From JAIRLS01 sp031551455 (GTDB lineage Bacteria > Bacteroidota > Bacteroidia > Bacteroidales > UBA4181), in contig JAVBNP010000302.1 in NCBI GenBank assembly GCA_031551455.1, positions 1-16,494 on the forward strand: 16,494 bases of DNA. Direction: 5' to 3'. The position numbers were made by a program, and so were the translations under genes. This document shows positions 1 to 7,426 of the stretch, in pieces; position 1 is the stretch's first letter; the number at the start of each line of letters is the position of its first letter. The notes beneath the pieces were generated by a model, which saw only the letters and a list, made by a program, of their open reading frames with translations, was not told where the DNA came from and ran no database searches.

Positions 1-63
1 CATCTTCGAGACCTCTTCGACAAAACTAAATTTCAAAATGACAAAGAACGTTTTAGACCTAAT

Positions 64-86
64 GAGCCAAGTTTATTTGGCTTTTA
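64..86 (+). terminator. Terminator-like hairpin before the PhzF gene
   Basis: AGCCAA (65-70) pairs with TTGGCT (77-82) across a 6-nt loop and is followed by four T residues on the plus strand. It could end a gene lying left of the window. The stem is short, and a second 6-bp hairpin (GTCCCA 92-97 with TGGGAC 105-110) follows with no T run. Otherwise positions 1-175 show nothing I can support. Frames 1 and 2 are open for about 28 to 38 codons from the edge but resemble nothing I recognise. Confidence 0.4.
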
Positions 87-175
87 ACAACGTCCCAATT
101 TTAATGGGACACTAATGACTTTATCTCTTAAAGTATCGGTATCTCACATTATATACTTATGAAATTTAGTTATTT

Positions 176-1081
176 ATGAAATGTTTGGAACTATATTGGC
201 TTGATGCCTTTACGGATAAACCTTTTTGCGGGAATCCCGTAGCCGTGGTTATTAATGCGGATGATCTGTCGGATGAACAAAAACAGGAAATCGCCCGAGA
301 AATGAATATCTCCGAAACTGTATTTATTTCGAAAAGTCAAGCCGCCGATTTTAAAGTTCAATTTTTCACGCCAAAGCAGGAAACGGCTTTATGCGGTCAC
401 GGAACCGTAGGGGCTTTTTGGTTATTGAGTTCAATCAATAAAATCGGAAAATGTTCCGGTGGCTTTGTGAGTGTGACACAAGAAACCAAAGCGGGAATTT
501 TACCAATCGAAGTTCATTTTGATCGGAACGAAGTGTTAACTAAGATCGTCATGCATCAAACCCTACCCGATTTTTACGAAAATGAAGTGAACATCGATGA
601 AATATCCGAAATGCTCGGTATCTCCGGCGATAAATTCGAAAGCGACTATCCGCTGAAAATTGTATCGACGGGCAGATCCAAATTGTTCATTCCCGTAAAG
701 GACAGAGGTATTTTATATGACATAAAACCGAATTTTGATGCGATTATCGATTATTGTGTTCGGAAATCGATAACGGGATTTCATGTATTTACTTTTGATA
801 CGCATTATTCGGATTCAACCACCACCGCAAGACACTTTGCCCCGCTTGCCGGGGTGAACGAAGATCCCGTCACGGGTATTGCGGCCGGAGCTTTGGGCTG
901 TTATTTATCGGAATTCGGTAAAAATAAAGCCTCATCAAGTTTTCAAATGGAGCAGGGATTTAATATGGGAAGGAAGGGAATTGTTTATGTTGACATAAGT
1001 AAAGAAGGTCAACGGTATAAATCCGTGAAGGTTGGAGGTAAAGCATATATCCTTTTTGATGCAAAAATCAAATTGGATTGA
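176..1081 (+). CDS. PhzF family isomerase/epimerase
   Basis: This 301-residue protein belongs to the PhzF/diaminopimelate-epimerase-like fold of cytoplasmic isomerases. The family includes phenazine-biosynthesis PhzF and many homologues of unknown substrate. Visible hallmarks are the N-terminal DAFTDKPFCGNP segment (10-21), the SETVF motif with the presumed catalytic acid Glu47, the CGHGT loop (73-77) and the second-lobe EDPVTG motif (229-234), so both lobes of the pseudo-dimeric fold are present. Length is normal for the family (about 260-300). The ATG at 176 places the DAFTDKPF motif at the usual distance from the N-terminus. There is little Shine-Dalgarno signal, as is common in Bacteroidota. 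No phenazine genes are nearby, so the substrate is unknown and a role in phenazine synthesis is unlikely. The gene stands alone and converges on the LuxR-type regulator gene. Confidence 0.92.
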   Translation: MKCLELYWLDAFTDKPFCGNPVAVVINADDLSDEQKQEIAREMNISETVFISKSQAADFKVQFFTPKQETALCGHGTVGAFWLLSSINKIGKCSGGFVSVTQETKAGILPIEVHFDRNEVLTKIVMHQTLPDFYENEVNIDEISEMLGISGDKFESDYPLKIVSTGRSKLFIPVKDRGILYDIKPNFDAIIDYCVRKSITGFHVFTFDTHYSDSTTTARHFAPLAGVNEDPVTGIAAGALGCYLSEFGKNKASSSFQMEQGFNMGRKGIVYVDISKEGQRYKSVKVGGKAYILFDAKIKLD

Positions 1082-1082
1082 A

Positions 1083-1110
1083 AAAATGAAATCGGCGGTT
1101 TAATTTCGTT
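1083..1110. terminator. Weak bidirectional terminator between convergent genes
   Basis: In the 42-bp gap between the convergent PhzF and LuxR stops, GAAAT pairs with ATTTC around a GC-rich loop. An A run precedes the stem and a T run follows it, so either strand could end in U residues. The stem is only 5 bp plus A:T pairs, so this is tentative. Confidence 0.3.
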
Positions 1111-1123
1111 TTTCGTATGGTTT

Positions 1124-1723
1124 TTACGGGAGTAAATTATTCAACATAGCATACACGGTAAATCCCGATGCCGTTTTAATGCCCGTTTTTCGGGAAATAT
1201 TCTTTCTGTGCGACATGACGGTATGAATGGATATGGTGTGTTTCTCGGCGATTTCCTTGTTGGTTAACCCTTGAGCTACCGATATGAGTATGTCTTTTTC
1301 CCTGTCGGATAACTCCACTCCATCGCTGTTATTCGAATTCGTTTGCGATCGAGATCCGGTTTCAATTGTCGATTTGATTTTATGAATGATTTTCTCGGAT
1401 TTTTCGAATATATCAATGTATTCGTCGAATCCCGAAATGATATCGGGAGCCGTATAACCGTATAATATCGCAATGATGGCGGCTTCTTTGTAATCTTTGA
1501 GCATATTTCGAATGAAAAACTTCTTATGCGATGAAATCATCATCGGGTTGAACAAGACAACATCCGCTTTTTGTTTCCACGCTTTCCCGATAAATGCTTC
1601 ATAATCGGTATAACACCCGATAACCTTACATTCGGAATCCGCATTCAATATTTTACTCAAACCTTCTCCGAAAACCACCGAAGGATCGACAATGACGATT
1701 TTGTATTTATTCGGCTCTTTCAT
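1124..1723 (-). CDS. LuxR/NarL-type transcriptional regulator with degenerate receiver domain
   Basis: This 199-residue protein has an N-terminal response-regulator-like domain (about 7-115) and a C-terminal LuxR-type helix-turn-helix (about 137-199). The DNA-binding domain has the conserved LSDREKDIL start and the TNKEIAEK...SIHTVMSHRKNI recognition region. In the receiver-like half the strand that should carry the phosphoacceptor Asp reads DVVLFNP, with Asn59 in its place. The second acidic-pocket residue is Pro14, and the conserved Thr/Ser is not evident. Conventional phosphorylation is therefore doubtful, and no histidine kinase lies nearby. Its ATG overlaps the TGA of the upstream hemerythrin gene (ATGA), so the two are probably translationally coupled. 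I infer that it responds to, or works with, that di-iron protein. Targets are unknown, but the divergent porin operon is an obvious candidate. Confidence 0.88.
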   Translation of the reverse strand: MKEPNKYKIVIVDPSVVFGEGLSKILNADSECKVIGCYTDYEAFIGKAWKQKADVVLFNPMMISSHKKFFIRNMLKDYKEAAIIAILYGYTAPDIISGFDEYIDIFEKSEKIIHKIKSTIETGSRSQTNSNNSDGVELSDREKDILISVAQGLTNKEIAEKHTISIHTVMSHRKNISRKTGIKTASGFTVYAMLNNLLP

Positions 1724-2409
1724 CCGTTGCTTTGTTCCATTGCTTCAACCGGGGTAACCAGTATTTTCTCTTCGATAATGGCATGTCTTTTCAAATCTTC
1801 CTCGAGTAGGAACAAATCGATCAGCAAATCACGATAGTCCTCATCATCATCGGCTTTCATGTACTTCATGATAATGTTTTTCAAGTCGCTCAGTTTATCT
1901 TCAATGTTACTGTGGTTGTGTAAAAAATCGTCTATTTTGAATTGTTGTCCGATTTCTTTGCGAATCAACGAGTCGATATAGGGAAATACCACCTGCTCCT
2001 CATAATCGAAATGGGCGATCACCTCCTTTTTATAACTTTCACAGAACTGTTCGATGATCTTTCGCTCGCGGCTGTGCGATTCGTCGGCCAACCGTTCGAT
2101 ATGTTTGATGATGTGCGGAATGCGTTTGTTCAGATAATCCGAATGCGATTGTTTCAAATATGCCATAAGACCTTCGAGCGGCACCCGATTCATATCTTTA
2201 ACTCCCGGTGTATAATCTTCGAATGTATAAATGTTACAAATAAGTATCAATAAATCCGCATTCACGTTGTATTTTTTACAAACATCCGTTACGGCGGCAT
2301 CCCCGAATCCGGACTTGATTCCGAAGCGCGGTAAAACATACAATAACCTCCAATCGGCATGAATGATATCGGCCAATTTCATGCTCTTTACGAATAACTT
2401 ATCCGACAT
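1720..2409 (-). CDS. Hemerythrin-domain protein, RIC/YtfE-like
   Basis: A 229-residue cytoplasmic protein. The N-terminal ~60 residues (KLADIIHADWRLLYVLPRFGI) resemble the ScdA/DUF1858-type leader of the 'repair of iron centres' family. The rest is a four-helix hemerythrin domain with candidate di-iron ligands His89, His133, Glu137, His164 (or His166), His209 and Glu213, including two HxxxE pairs. Characterised relatives (YtfE, ScdA) act on iron-sulfur clusters under nitric oxide or oxidative stress. The same role here is inference. I chose the ATG at 2409 over an in-frame ATG at 2436: it has a good AAAGGA ribosome-binding site just upstream, it starts directly at the conserved SDKLFVKSMKLADI region, and the longer start would overlap the -7 promoter box. 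It is the first gene of an operon with the LuxR-type regulator. Confidence 0.85.
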   Translation of the reverse strand: MSDKLFVKSMKLADIIHADWRLLYVLPRFGIKSGFGDAAVTDVCKKYNVNADLLILICNIYTFEDYTPGVKDMNRVPLEGLMAYLKQSHSDYLNKRIPHIIKHIERLADESHSRERKIIEQFCESYKKEVIAHFDYEEQVVFPYIDSLIRKEIGQQFKIDDFLHNHSNIEDKLSDLKNIIMKYMKADDDEDYRDLLIDLFLLEEDLKRHAIIEEKILVTPVEAMEQSNG

Positions 2410-2433
2410 ATTGTTTCCTTTTATCGAGAACGA

Positions 2434-2464
2434 CAAAATTAGGTATTGTGTCTTTAAAAACCAA
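2434..2464 (-). promoter_or_regulatory. Bacteroidota-type promoter of the hemerythrin operon
   Basis: On the minus strand TAATTTTG (2441-2434) matches the -7 consensus TAnnTTTG exactly. TTGG lies 19 bp further upstream (2464-2461), close to the expected -33 TTTG/TTG element. Predicted transcription would start near 2427, giving a leader of about 18 nt before the ATG at 2409. The match is by eye only. Confidence 0.5.
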
Positions 2465-2534
2465 CCATCCGAAGAATCGGAATATACCCGTTATTATCAT
2501 ATGACGTTTATTTTCGGGATATTTTCGGCGGCGG

Positions 2535-2564
2535 TATCACCAATAATGGTTATTGGTCGTGATA
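2535..2564. repeat. Palindrome in the divergent promoter region (possible operator)
   Basis: ACCAATAA (2539-2546) and TTATTGGT (2550-2557) form a perfect 8-bp inverted repeat with a 3-bp spacer. TATCAC (2535-2540) and GTGATA (2559-2564) form a second pair centred at nearly the same place. The site lies between the divergent hemerythrin and porin operons, where a dimeric regulator could act on either. No regulator can be assigned from the sequence. Confidence 0.4.
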
Positions 2565-2575
2565 AATTTACCTAA

Positions 2576-2602
2576 ATCCGGCGATTGTTCAACAATCCGG
2601 AT
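2576..2602. repeat. Interrupted palindrome upstream of the porin gene
   Basis: ATCCGG (2576-2581) pairs with CCGGAT (2597-2602). Inside that, ATTGTT (2584-2589) pairs with AACAAT (2591-2596), leaving a 2-nt bulge and a 1-bp centre. It ends 42 bp before the porin ATG. It may be an operator or a 5'-leader hairpin. There is no T run directly after it, so it does not look like a simple terminator. Confidence 0.4.
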
Positions 2603-2644
2603 GTCATTTTCTTTGTCGTAATTTTTTTGACACGAAAAATTAAG

Positions 2645-3979
2645 ATGAAGCAAACACACACAGCGCTTTTTCTGAGCATGTTATTCGTTACGATATCGGT
2701 CATCGAAACATCTGCTCGGCAAAGCGAATCGACGAAACAAGATACCGTTTCGGTAAAAAAGGATGATACATCAACAAAAGTAAACGCATCCGGCTTTCAA
2801 TTCGGCGGATACGGAGAGGCCATCATGCAACGCATGTTTTACAGTGATAACGTTGCGCGTTATGCCTATCCTCAAAGGTATACGGGACAAAGCCACGGAC
2901 GGTTCGATTTACCGCATGTGGTACTCTACGCAGGCTACAACTTCGGTCGCGGATGGAAAGTGTCAATGGAATTGTAATACTAACACGGCGGATCGGGCGT
3001 TACCTATGAAATTGAGAATGCTGAAACCGGCGAATACGAAACCGAAATTGAAAAAGGCGGCGAAGTAGCCATCGAACAATTCTGGATCGAAAAAAGTTTT
3101 GCCCGTTGGGCGAATCTTCGCATGGGGCATATTATTGTGCCGGTGGGTCTGACCAATGTGTATCACATGCCCACCGAATTCTTTTCGGCCTTGCGTCCCG
3201 AGGAAGAATCCGGCATTCTGCCGTGTACGTGGCACGAAACAGGGATTAGCTTTTGGGGACGCGCCGGCGACTGGCGTTACGAAGCACAATTTCTGCCCGG
3301 CTTGGATGCCGAACGTTTCAGCAATGCCAATTGGATTGCGGGCGGCTCTGTTTCGCCTTACGAATTTAAAATTGCCAATGTGTATGCCGGTGCAGCCCGA
3401 GTGGATAATTACTCGGTACCGGGATTGCGCATGGCTTTGAGCGGCTATTACGGCTACAGCGCCATCAACAGTTTGAAATCCGAGCGTTATGAAAACCGCA
3501 ATGTCAAAGGTATTGTAAGCATCGGCTCGTTCGACGCGGTGTACAACGACCACAATATATTGGCACGTACCAATGTGGTGTATGGCAACCTTGGCGGTTC
3601 CTATGATATTTCGGTAGTCAATAAACGCTTGCCCTCGGCAAGTCCTTCGCCGCGTACCGATGTGGCTTCCGACGTATTGAGTTATTACGTGGAAGCGGGC
3701 TACGACATGCTGTCATTTTTCGGGAATCGCGCTTACAAGGACGATAAACTGTACGTGTACGGCCATTACGGTTATTACAATTCAATGTACAAAACAGCCA
3801 AAGACATTACACCCAAAGGATGGACGGAGAAAAAAATCATAAATATCGGACTTAATTATTTCCCGATGAAAGAATTGGTAATTAAAGCCGAATATTCGTT
3901 TCGTAAATTCAATGCACCCTACAACAACGAGCCGACTATCTCCTTGGCTGTCGGTTTTGCAGGTTTATTCATAAAATAA
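2645..3979 (+). pseudogene. Outer-membrane porin (OprP/OprO-like), interrupted by two in-frame TAA codons
   Basis: The reading frame from the ATG at 2645 runs to the TAA at 3977-3979 without any frameshift, for 444 codons, but is broken by TAA at 2975-2977 and again at 2981-2983. The local reading is S-M-E-L-stop-Y-stop-H-G-G. Restoring GAA at both sites gives MELEYEHGG, which fits the Glu/aromatic pattern I expect at this beta-strand turn in Bacteroidota porins. The N-terminus is a signal peptide (Lys2, a hydrophobic core, likely cleavage after TSA near residue 24), followed by FQFGGYGEA. The downstream half (GHIIVPVGLTN, then alternating beta strands ending in AVGFAGLFIK) keeps a clean coding frame with a terminal hydrophobic strand. 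It is probably a porin feeding the periplasmic proteins encoded next. As read, only a 110-residue fragment would be made, unless there is readthrough, internal initiation (ATG at 3122) or a base-calling error. The imelysin gene follows after 18 bp. Confidence 0.75.
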
Positions 3980-3997
3980 TTAATAAAAACACATCAT

Positions 3998-5176
3998 ATG
4001 ATTATCACAAACAGTACCCAAAAATTAGCGGTTATTTTGGTCGCATTAGGTTCATTGTTTTTCTTTGCTTCATGCGAAAAAGACAACAACAAGGAGCCCG
4101 ACCAAACCGACGAAGAGTTGAGTCGGGCAATTCTTAATAATTATGTCGAAACAACAGTGGTGCCAACTTACAAAGTATTGGCCGAAGCTGCTGTGGATAT
4201 GCGAAAAGCCACCCGCGCGCTGAAAGACAATCCGACCACCGAAACCATGAAAGCGGCCTGCGATGCTTGGATGAAAGCACGTATCGAGTGGGAGCTGAGT
4301 GAAGCGTTCCTCTTCGGCCCCGTGGGTGATCAAGCGCTGGACGTTGACGGCCATATTGATTCGTGGCCGCTGGAATTGGAGGCCATCAAGCAATCGATTG
4401 ATGCAGGTGGCAATATTACCGCCAAACAAGCATGGTTGCTGGATCCCGAAGTAATCGGCTTCCACGTAACGGAATATTTGCTTTATCGCGAAGGTCAACC
4501 GCGTCCCGTGGCTGACTTGATTGCCAAACCGGCGGAATTTAATTATCTGGCGGCTGCTACCGAAGCATTGGTATGGGATTGTGTACTGGCTTATGTGGCA
4601 TGGGTGGGCGAAGATAATGTATCGGCTGAAATGAAAACCATATTCAACGAAAACCAAGACTTAGTTGAGCATTTGAACAATAACCCGAATTACAAAAATT
4701 TTGCGTCCGTTCTTAAAAACGCTACAGGCATCTATCAAGGAGAACTGGGTGCCGCATTGGGCGAAATTGCGGTGGGCGCTGCCGAGATCGCCGGTGAAGT
4801 GGGCGCTACCAAAATTGAAGCGCCTTACGAAAACCATCGTGTCGAAGAAGTTGAATCGTGGTACAGCTGGCATTCGTTAGACGATTATCAAAACAACATT
4901 CTCAGCATCAAGAACGCTTATCTTGGCGGATTGAACGACAACTCGCGTACGGAAATTTCTTTGAGCACCTTCATTGCGAAAAAAGATTCTCAACTTGATG
5001 CCGCCATCAAAGCGAAAATCGAAGATTGTCTCACGAAAATCAAAGCTATCGGCAAAGGTAACAAATCGTTTTACGAAGTGGTGCGTGATCGGATAAACGC
5101 AACTGAAGTGGATGCCGCCGTGGAGGCTTGTATCGAACTGCAAACATTGTTCGATTCCATTGCCGAAATCATATAA
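3998..5176 (+). CDS. Imelysin family lipoprotein (IrpA-like, iron-related)
   Basis: A 392-residue envelope protein of the imelysin/IrpA (Peptidase M75) family. The N-terminus is a lipoprotein signal: a hydrophobic stretch 10-24, then FASC with Cys26 as the acylation site (Phe at -3 is slightly off consensus) and a charged, flexible linker after it. The imelysin signature GxHxxE is present as GFHVTE, with His156 and Glu159. A second conserved helical region holds WYSWHSLDDYQNN around residues 288-301. Family members are periplasmic or surface proteins, often iron-regulated, and structurally related to the EfeO domain. Proteolytic activity is not established for most. The gene lies 18 bp after the porin frame and 15 bp before the di-haem protein gene, so all three should share one transcript. 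A role in iron or haem handling is inferred from family and context. Confidence 0.9.
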   Translation: MIITNSTQKLAVILVALGSLFFFASCEKDNNKEPDQTDEELSRAILNNYVETTVVPTYKVLAEAAVDMRKATRALKDNPTTETMKAACDAWMKARIEWELSEAFLFGPVGDQALDVDGHIDSWPLELEAIKQSIDAGGNITAKQAWLLDPEVIGFHVTEYLLYREGQPRPVADLIAKPAEFNYLAAATEALVWDCVLAYVAWVGEDNVSAEMKTIFNENQDLVEHLNNNPNYKNFASVLKNATGIYQGELGAALGEIAVGAAEIAGEVGATKIEAPYENHRVEEVESWYSWHSLDDYQNNILSIKNAYLGGLNDNSRTEISLSTFIAKKDSQLDAAIKAKIEDCLTKIKAIGKGNKSFYEVVRDRINATEVDAAVEACIELQTLFDSIAEII

Positions 5177-5191
5177 ATACCAAAACAGCAA

Positions 5192-6712
5192 ATGATGAAA
5201 ACAGTGTTAAAAATATTTTCCGTCTTTTTGTTTTTCTTGTTAGTCGCTGCTTGCAAGGATGACACCCCAAACAACACCGATCCCAAAAAGGAATACGGCG
5301 AAGAATGGTATGCCGGAGGTGTCAACGGTACGGTGTTCAATATCACATCGCGCGCCTATAAACAACCGATGCCTTTTATCAACGAAGATGCCACGCTCTA
5401 CAAGCAATTTATGAGGGGCGAGCAGATTTTCGGAAAAAGCTTCGTATCCGACATCAACGAAGACAGTAAGGCATACAGCGGTCTTGGCCCCGTTTATATT
5501 CGCAAATCATGTATTGCTTGTCACCCCAGTTACGGCGGGCGCAGTAAACGAGTGGACAAATATGATTCGAACGATAGTCGCAACGGTTACCTGTTGATGA
5601 TCTACGATCCTAAGAAGGAAGGCTTGCCATTGGCTACCAAATACTTTACCGGCATGACGCAAACGCGCGCCGTGGCGCCGTTCAAAGCGCCGATTAACGA
5701 AGACGGGATTACCATCACCTGGCATGATTACGTGGACGAATACGGCAACAAATTTGAAGACGGCACGTCGTACAGCTTAATTTACCCGACGGTGAGCATT
5801 GCGCAAAGCGCCATTCTGTTCAACGATTTCAACATGAGTGAGTATGCCGCTTGTCTCGAAGCGACCATCGGCATATACGGCACCGGATTATTGGACGCTA
5901 TCTCGGACGAAGACCTGCGTGCCGAATACGAGTATCAGAAAACGCGCGACTATTGTGCCGGCTTGATCGGCGCCGACATTGACGACGATGCTACGGGCGG
6001 CAATCAATACTATCCCGGCAAACATCCCGGACGTTTTACGTATTTGTGTACCCGCGGCTCCATTGAGAACGGACCGGGCGCCAACGCATTGTGGAATATT
6101 ACCAACGTAACGCGCGAAAATCGCCGCTATCATTACATTACCGATGAATATGCAAAAGTAATGTCCAAAGATATTGATGTACAGCAGGCGCTCAAACAAA
6201 CCGAAACCGAAATTTACCAATACTTAATGTCAAAAGACCTTAAGCCGGAAATGACCATGGAAGATTACGAAGCATTTATGGTGTGGCATCGCGCGTTAGC
6301 AGTGCCTGCCGCCCGTAATCTCGATGACCCGACGGTGCAAAAAGGCAAAAAACTCTTTGCCGATGCCGGTTGCGCCGCTTGTCATAAACCTTCGTGGACT
6401 ACGCGCACTAACTATAAGCCGCAGCCGGAATTGTCCAACCAAAAAATATTCCCTTATTCCGACTTATTGCGCCACGATTTGGATATGAAAGAACCGGGGC
6501 GTGCACGCGTGTGCCGTACTACGCCGTTGTGGGGACGGGGCTTGATGTCCGTAACATCCGGCCACACCGATATGCTCCACGATTTGCGTGCCCGCAACTA
6601 CGAGGAAGCCATATTGTGGCACGGCGGAGACGCAAAACAAAGTAAAGAGAAATTCAGAAAAATGACTAAAGAAGAAAGAGCAGCGCTTGTCAAATTTCTC
6701 GAATCCATTTAA
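5192..6712 (+). CDS. Di-haem cytochrome c-like lipoprotein (DUF1111/DHOR, 'thiol oxidoreductase')
   Basis: A 506-residue lipoprotein with hydrophobic segment 5-20 and lipobox VAAC (Cys21). Two c-type haem sites are visible: CIACH (107-111) and CAACH (394-398). Typical DHOR C-terminal motifs follow, including LHDLRAR (462-468) and WHGG (476-479), ending in ERAALVKFLESI. The family is related to di-haem peroxidases of the MauG/CcpA group and is often annotated as thiol oxidoreductase, but its substrate is not established. Genes of this family are commonly found beside imelysin genes, as here, and an iron- or haem-linked redox role is the usual suggestion. It should work outside the inner membrane, where cytochrome c maturation takes place. 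Start: ATGATG at 5192, 15 bp after the imelysin stop, with the second ATG (5195) as an equal alternative. A strong terminator follows at once. Confidence 0.9.
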   Translation: MMKTVLKIFSVFLFFLLVAACKDDTPNNTDPKKEYGEEWYAGGVNGTVFNITSRAYKQPMPFINEDATLYKQFMRGEQIFGKSFVSDINEDSKAYSGLGPVYIRKSCIACHPSYGGRSKRVDKYDSNDSRNGYLLMIYDPKKEGLPLATKYFTGMTQTRAVAPFKAPINEDGITITWHDYVDEYGNKFEDGTSYSLIYPTVSIAQSAILFNDFNMSEYAACLEATIGIYGTGLLDAISDEDLRAEYEYQKTRDYCAGLIGADIDDDATGGNQYYPGKHPGRFTYLCTRGSIENGPGANALWNITNVTRENRRYHYITDEYAKVMSKDIDVQQALKQTETEIYQYLMSKDLKPEMTMEDYEAFMVWHRALAVPAARNLDDPTVQKGKKLFADAGCAACHKPSWTTRTNYKPQPELSNQKIFPYSDLLRHDLDMKEPGRARVCRTTPLWGRGLMSVTSGHTDMLHDLRARNYEEAILWHGGDAKQSKEKFRKMTKEERAALVKFLESI

Positions 6713-6714
6713 CG

Positions 6715-6744
6715 AAAAATACTTGATAGTGTCAAGTATTTTTT
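6715..6744 (+). terminator. Rho-independent terminator of the porin-imelysin-DHOR operon
   Basis: A perfect 12-bp stem: AAAAATACTTGA (6715-6726) pairs with TCAAGTATTTTT (6732-6743) across a 5-nt loop and ends in T residues. It starts 3 bp after the DHOR stop codon. The A run on the other side lets it also work leftward. Confidence 0.85.
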
Positions 6745-6769
6745 GAGAAGCCGGTATAATTTGGCAAAA

Positions 6770-6950
6770 GTCACGGAGTGACGACATCTTTGTAGCCCGA
6801 GATATTAATCCCGGGTAGCGAATAAACCAACCGATACCGAGCCGCGTAGCGGCGACACATTGTTGATTATGCCTTCCGGGACTCGGGTTATGTCATATTC
6901 AATTCCGAGGATTAAAATCCTCGGTTTGATGAATATCGTCCCTTCGGGAC
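6770..6950. repeat. Cluster of short palindromes, probable dispersed intergenic repeat
   Basis: The 245 bp between the two terminators hold no gene but at least five small inverted repeats. They are GTCAC/GTGAC (6770-6782), CCCG-GAT/ATC-CGGG with one A:C mismatch (6796-6815), GCCGC/GCGGC (6841-6853), CCGAGGATT/AATCCTCGG (6905-6924, perfect 9 bp) and GTCCC/GGGAC (6938-6950). A degraded copy of the last may lie at 6872-6886. Loops are 2-5 nt and the hairpins are separated by AT-rich spacers. This resembles multi-copy palindromic intergenic sequences seen in Bacteroidota genomes, here lodged between two convergent operons. I cannot confirm other copies from this window. Confidence 0.6.
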
Positions 6951-6989
6951 TTTACGATCAATAATACCGCTATTTTGTCGCTGACATGA

Positions 6990-7029
6990 CAAACAAAAAA
7001 GGTTGCCCGAAGGCAACCTTTTTTGTTTG
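6990..7029 (-). terminator. Long bidirectional terminator of the thrS-infC-rpmI-rplT operon
   Basis: An 18-bp perfect stem: positions 6990-7007 pair with 7012-7029 across a CGAA loop, with core GGTTGCC/GGCAACC flanked by A6 and T6 tracts. It lies 32 bp downstream of the rplT stop on the minus strand. Because the T tract exists on both strands it can also stop rightward transcription escaping the DHOR operon. Confidence 0.85.
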
Positions 7030-7061
7030 AGTATCAATATAATGTAATGATTATTTCTTAT

Positions 7062-7406
7062 TTATTTAACCGCTTTTATAACGGCTTCGAATGCTGCGGG
7101 ATGATTCATCGCAAGGTCGGCCAACACTTTACGGTTGAGCGCGATGCCTTTTTTATTGATTTTTCCCATGAATTCCGAATACGACATTTCGTACGGTCTT
7201 ACGCCGGCATTGATACGTTGTATCCATAATGCGCGGAAGCTGCGTTTTTTGTTGCGGCGGTCGCGGTAAGCATATTGTTGACCTTTTTCCCAAGTGTTCT
7301 TGGCTACGGTCCATACATTTTTGCGGGCCAAAAAATTACCCCGCGTGAGTTTGAGAAGTTTTTTGCGGCGTGCGCGTGACGCTACCGAATTTACTGATCT
7401 TGGCAT
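7062..7406 (-). CDS. rplT: 50S ribosomal protein L20
   Basis: This 114-residue basic protein is bL20, an early-assembly 23S rRNA-binding protein. It begins MPRSVNSVASRARRKK and contains the family core RDRRNKKRSFRALWIQRINA, then the globular C-terminal domain ending in AFEAVIKAVK. Length is normal. In characterised bacteria L20 also represses its own operon by binding mRNA. Here 129 bp separate it from rpmI upstream, and that gap contains a nested hairpin (7427-7462) close to the start codon. It is the last gene of the translation operon and is followed by the bidirectional terminator. Confidence 0.97.
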   Translation of the reverse strand: MPRSVNSVASRARRKKLLKLTRGNFLARKNVWTVAKNTWEKGQQYAYRDRRNKKRSFRALWIQRINAGVRPYEMSYSEFMGKINKKGIALNRKVLADLAMNHPAAFEAVIKAVK

Positions 7407-7426
7407 TGTTTTAAGATTTCGAATGG

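Noticed and set aside
1..87. Tail of a gene entering from the left (frames 1 and 2 open)
   Set aside because: Short open stretches by the edge with no recognisable family sequence. The frame-1 stop falls at the end of the hairpin region. Possibly part of a repeat, but unsupported.
2410..2436. Upstream ATG for the hemerythrin protein
   Set aside because: It overlaps the predicted -7 box, while the ATG at 2409 has an AAAGGA site and matches the family start.
2975..2983. Recoding of TAA as glutamate
   Set aside because: The porin frame itself and the imelysin and DHOR genes end in TAA at sensible places, so TAA acts as a stop in this genome.
2978..3121. A frameshift in the porin gene
   Set aside because: The upstream and downstream pieces are in the same frame, and the codons between them read as plausible porin sequence once the two stops are passed.
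6770..6950. CRISPR array
   Set aside because: The palindromes differ from one another, their spacing is irregular, there is no constant direct repeat, and no cas gene is near.
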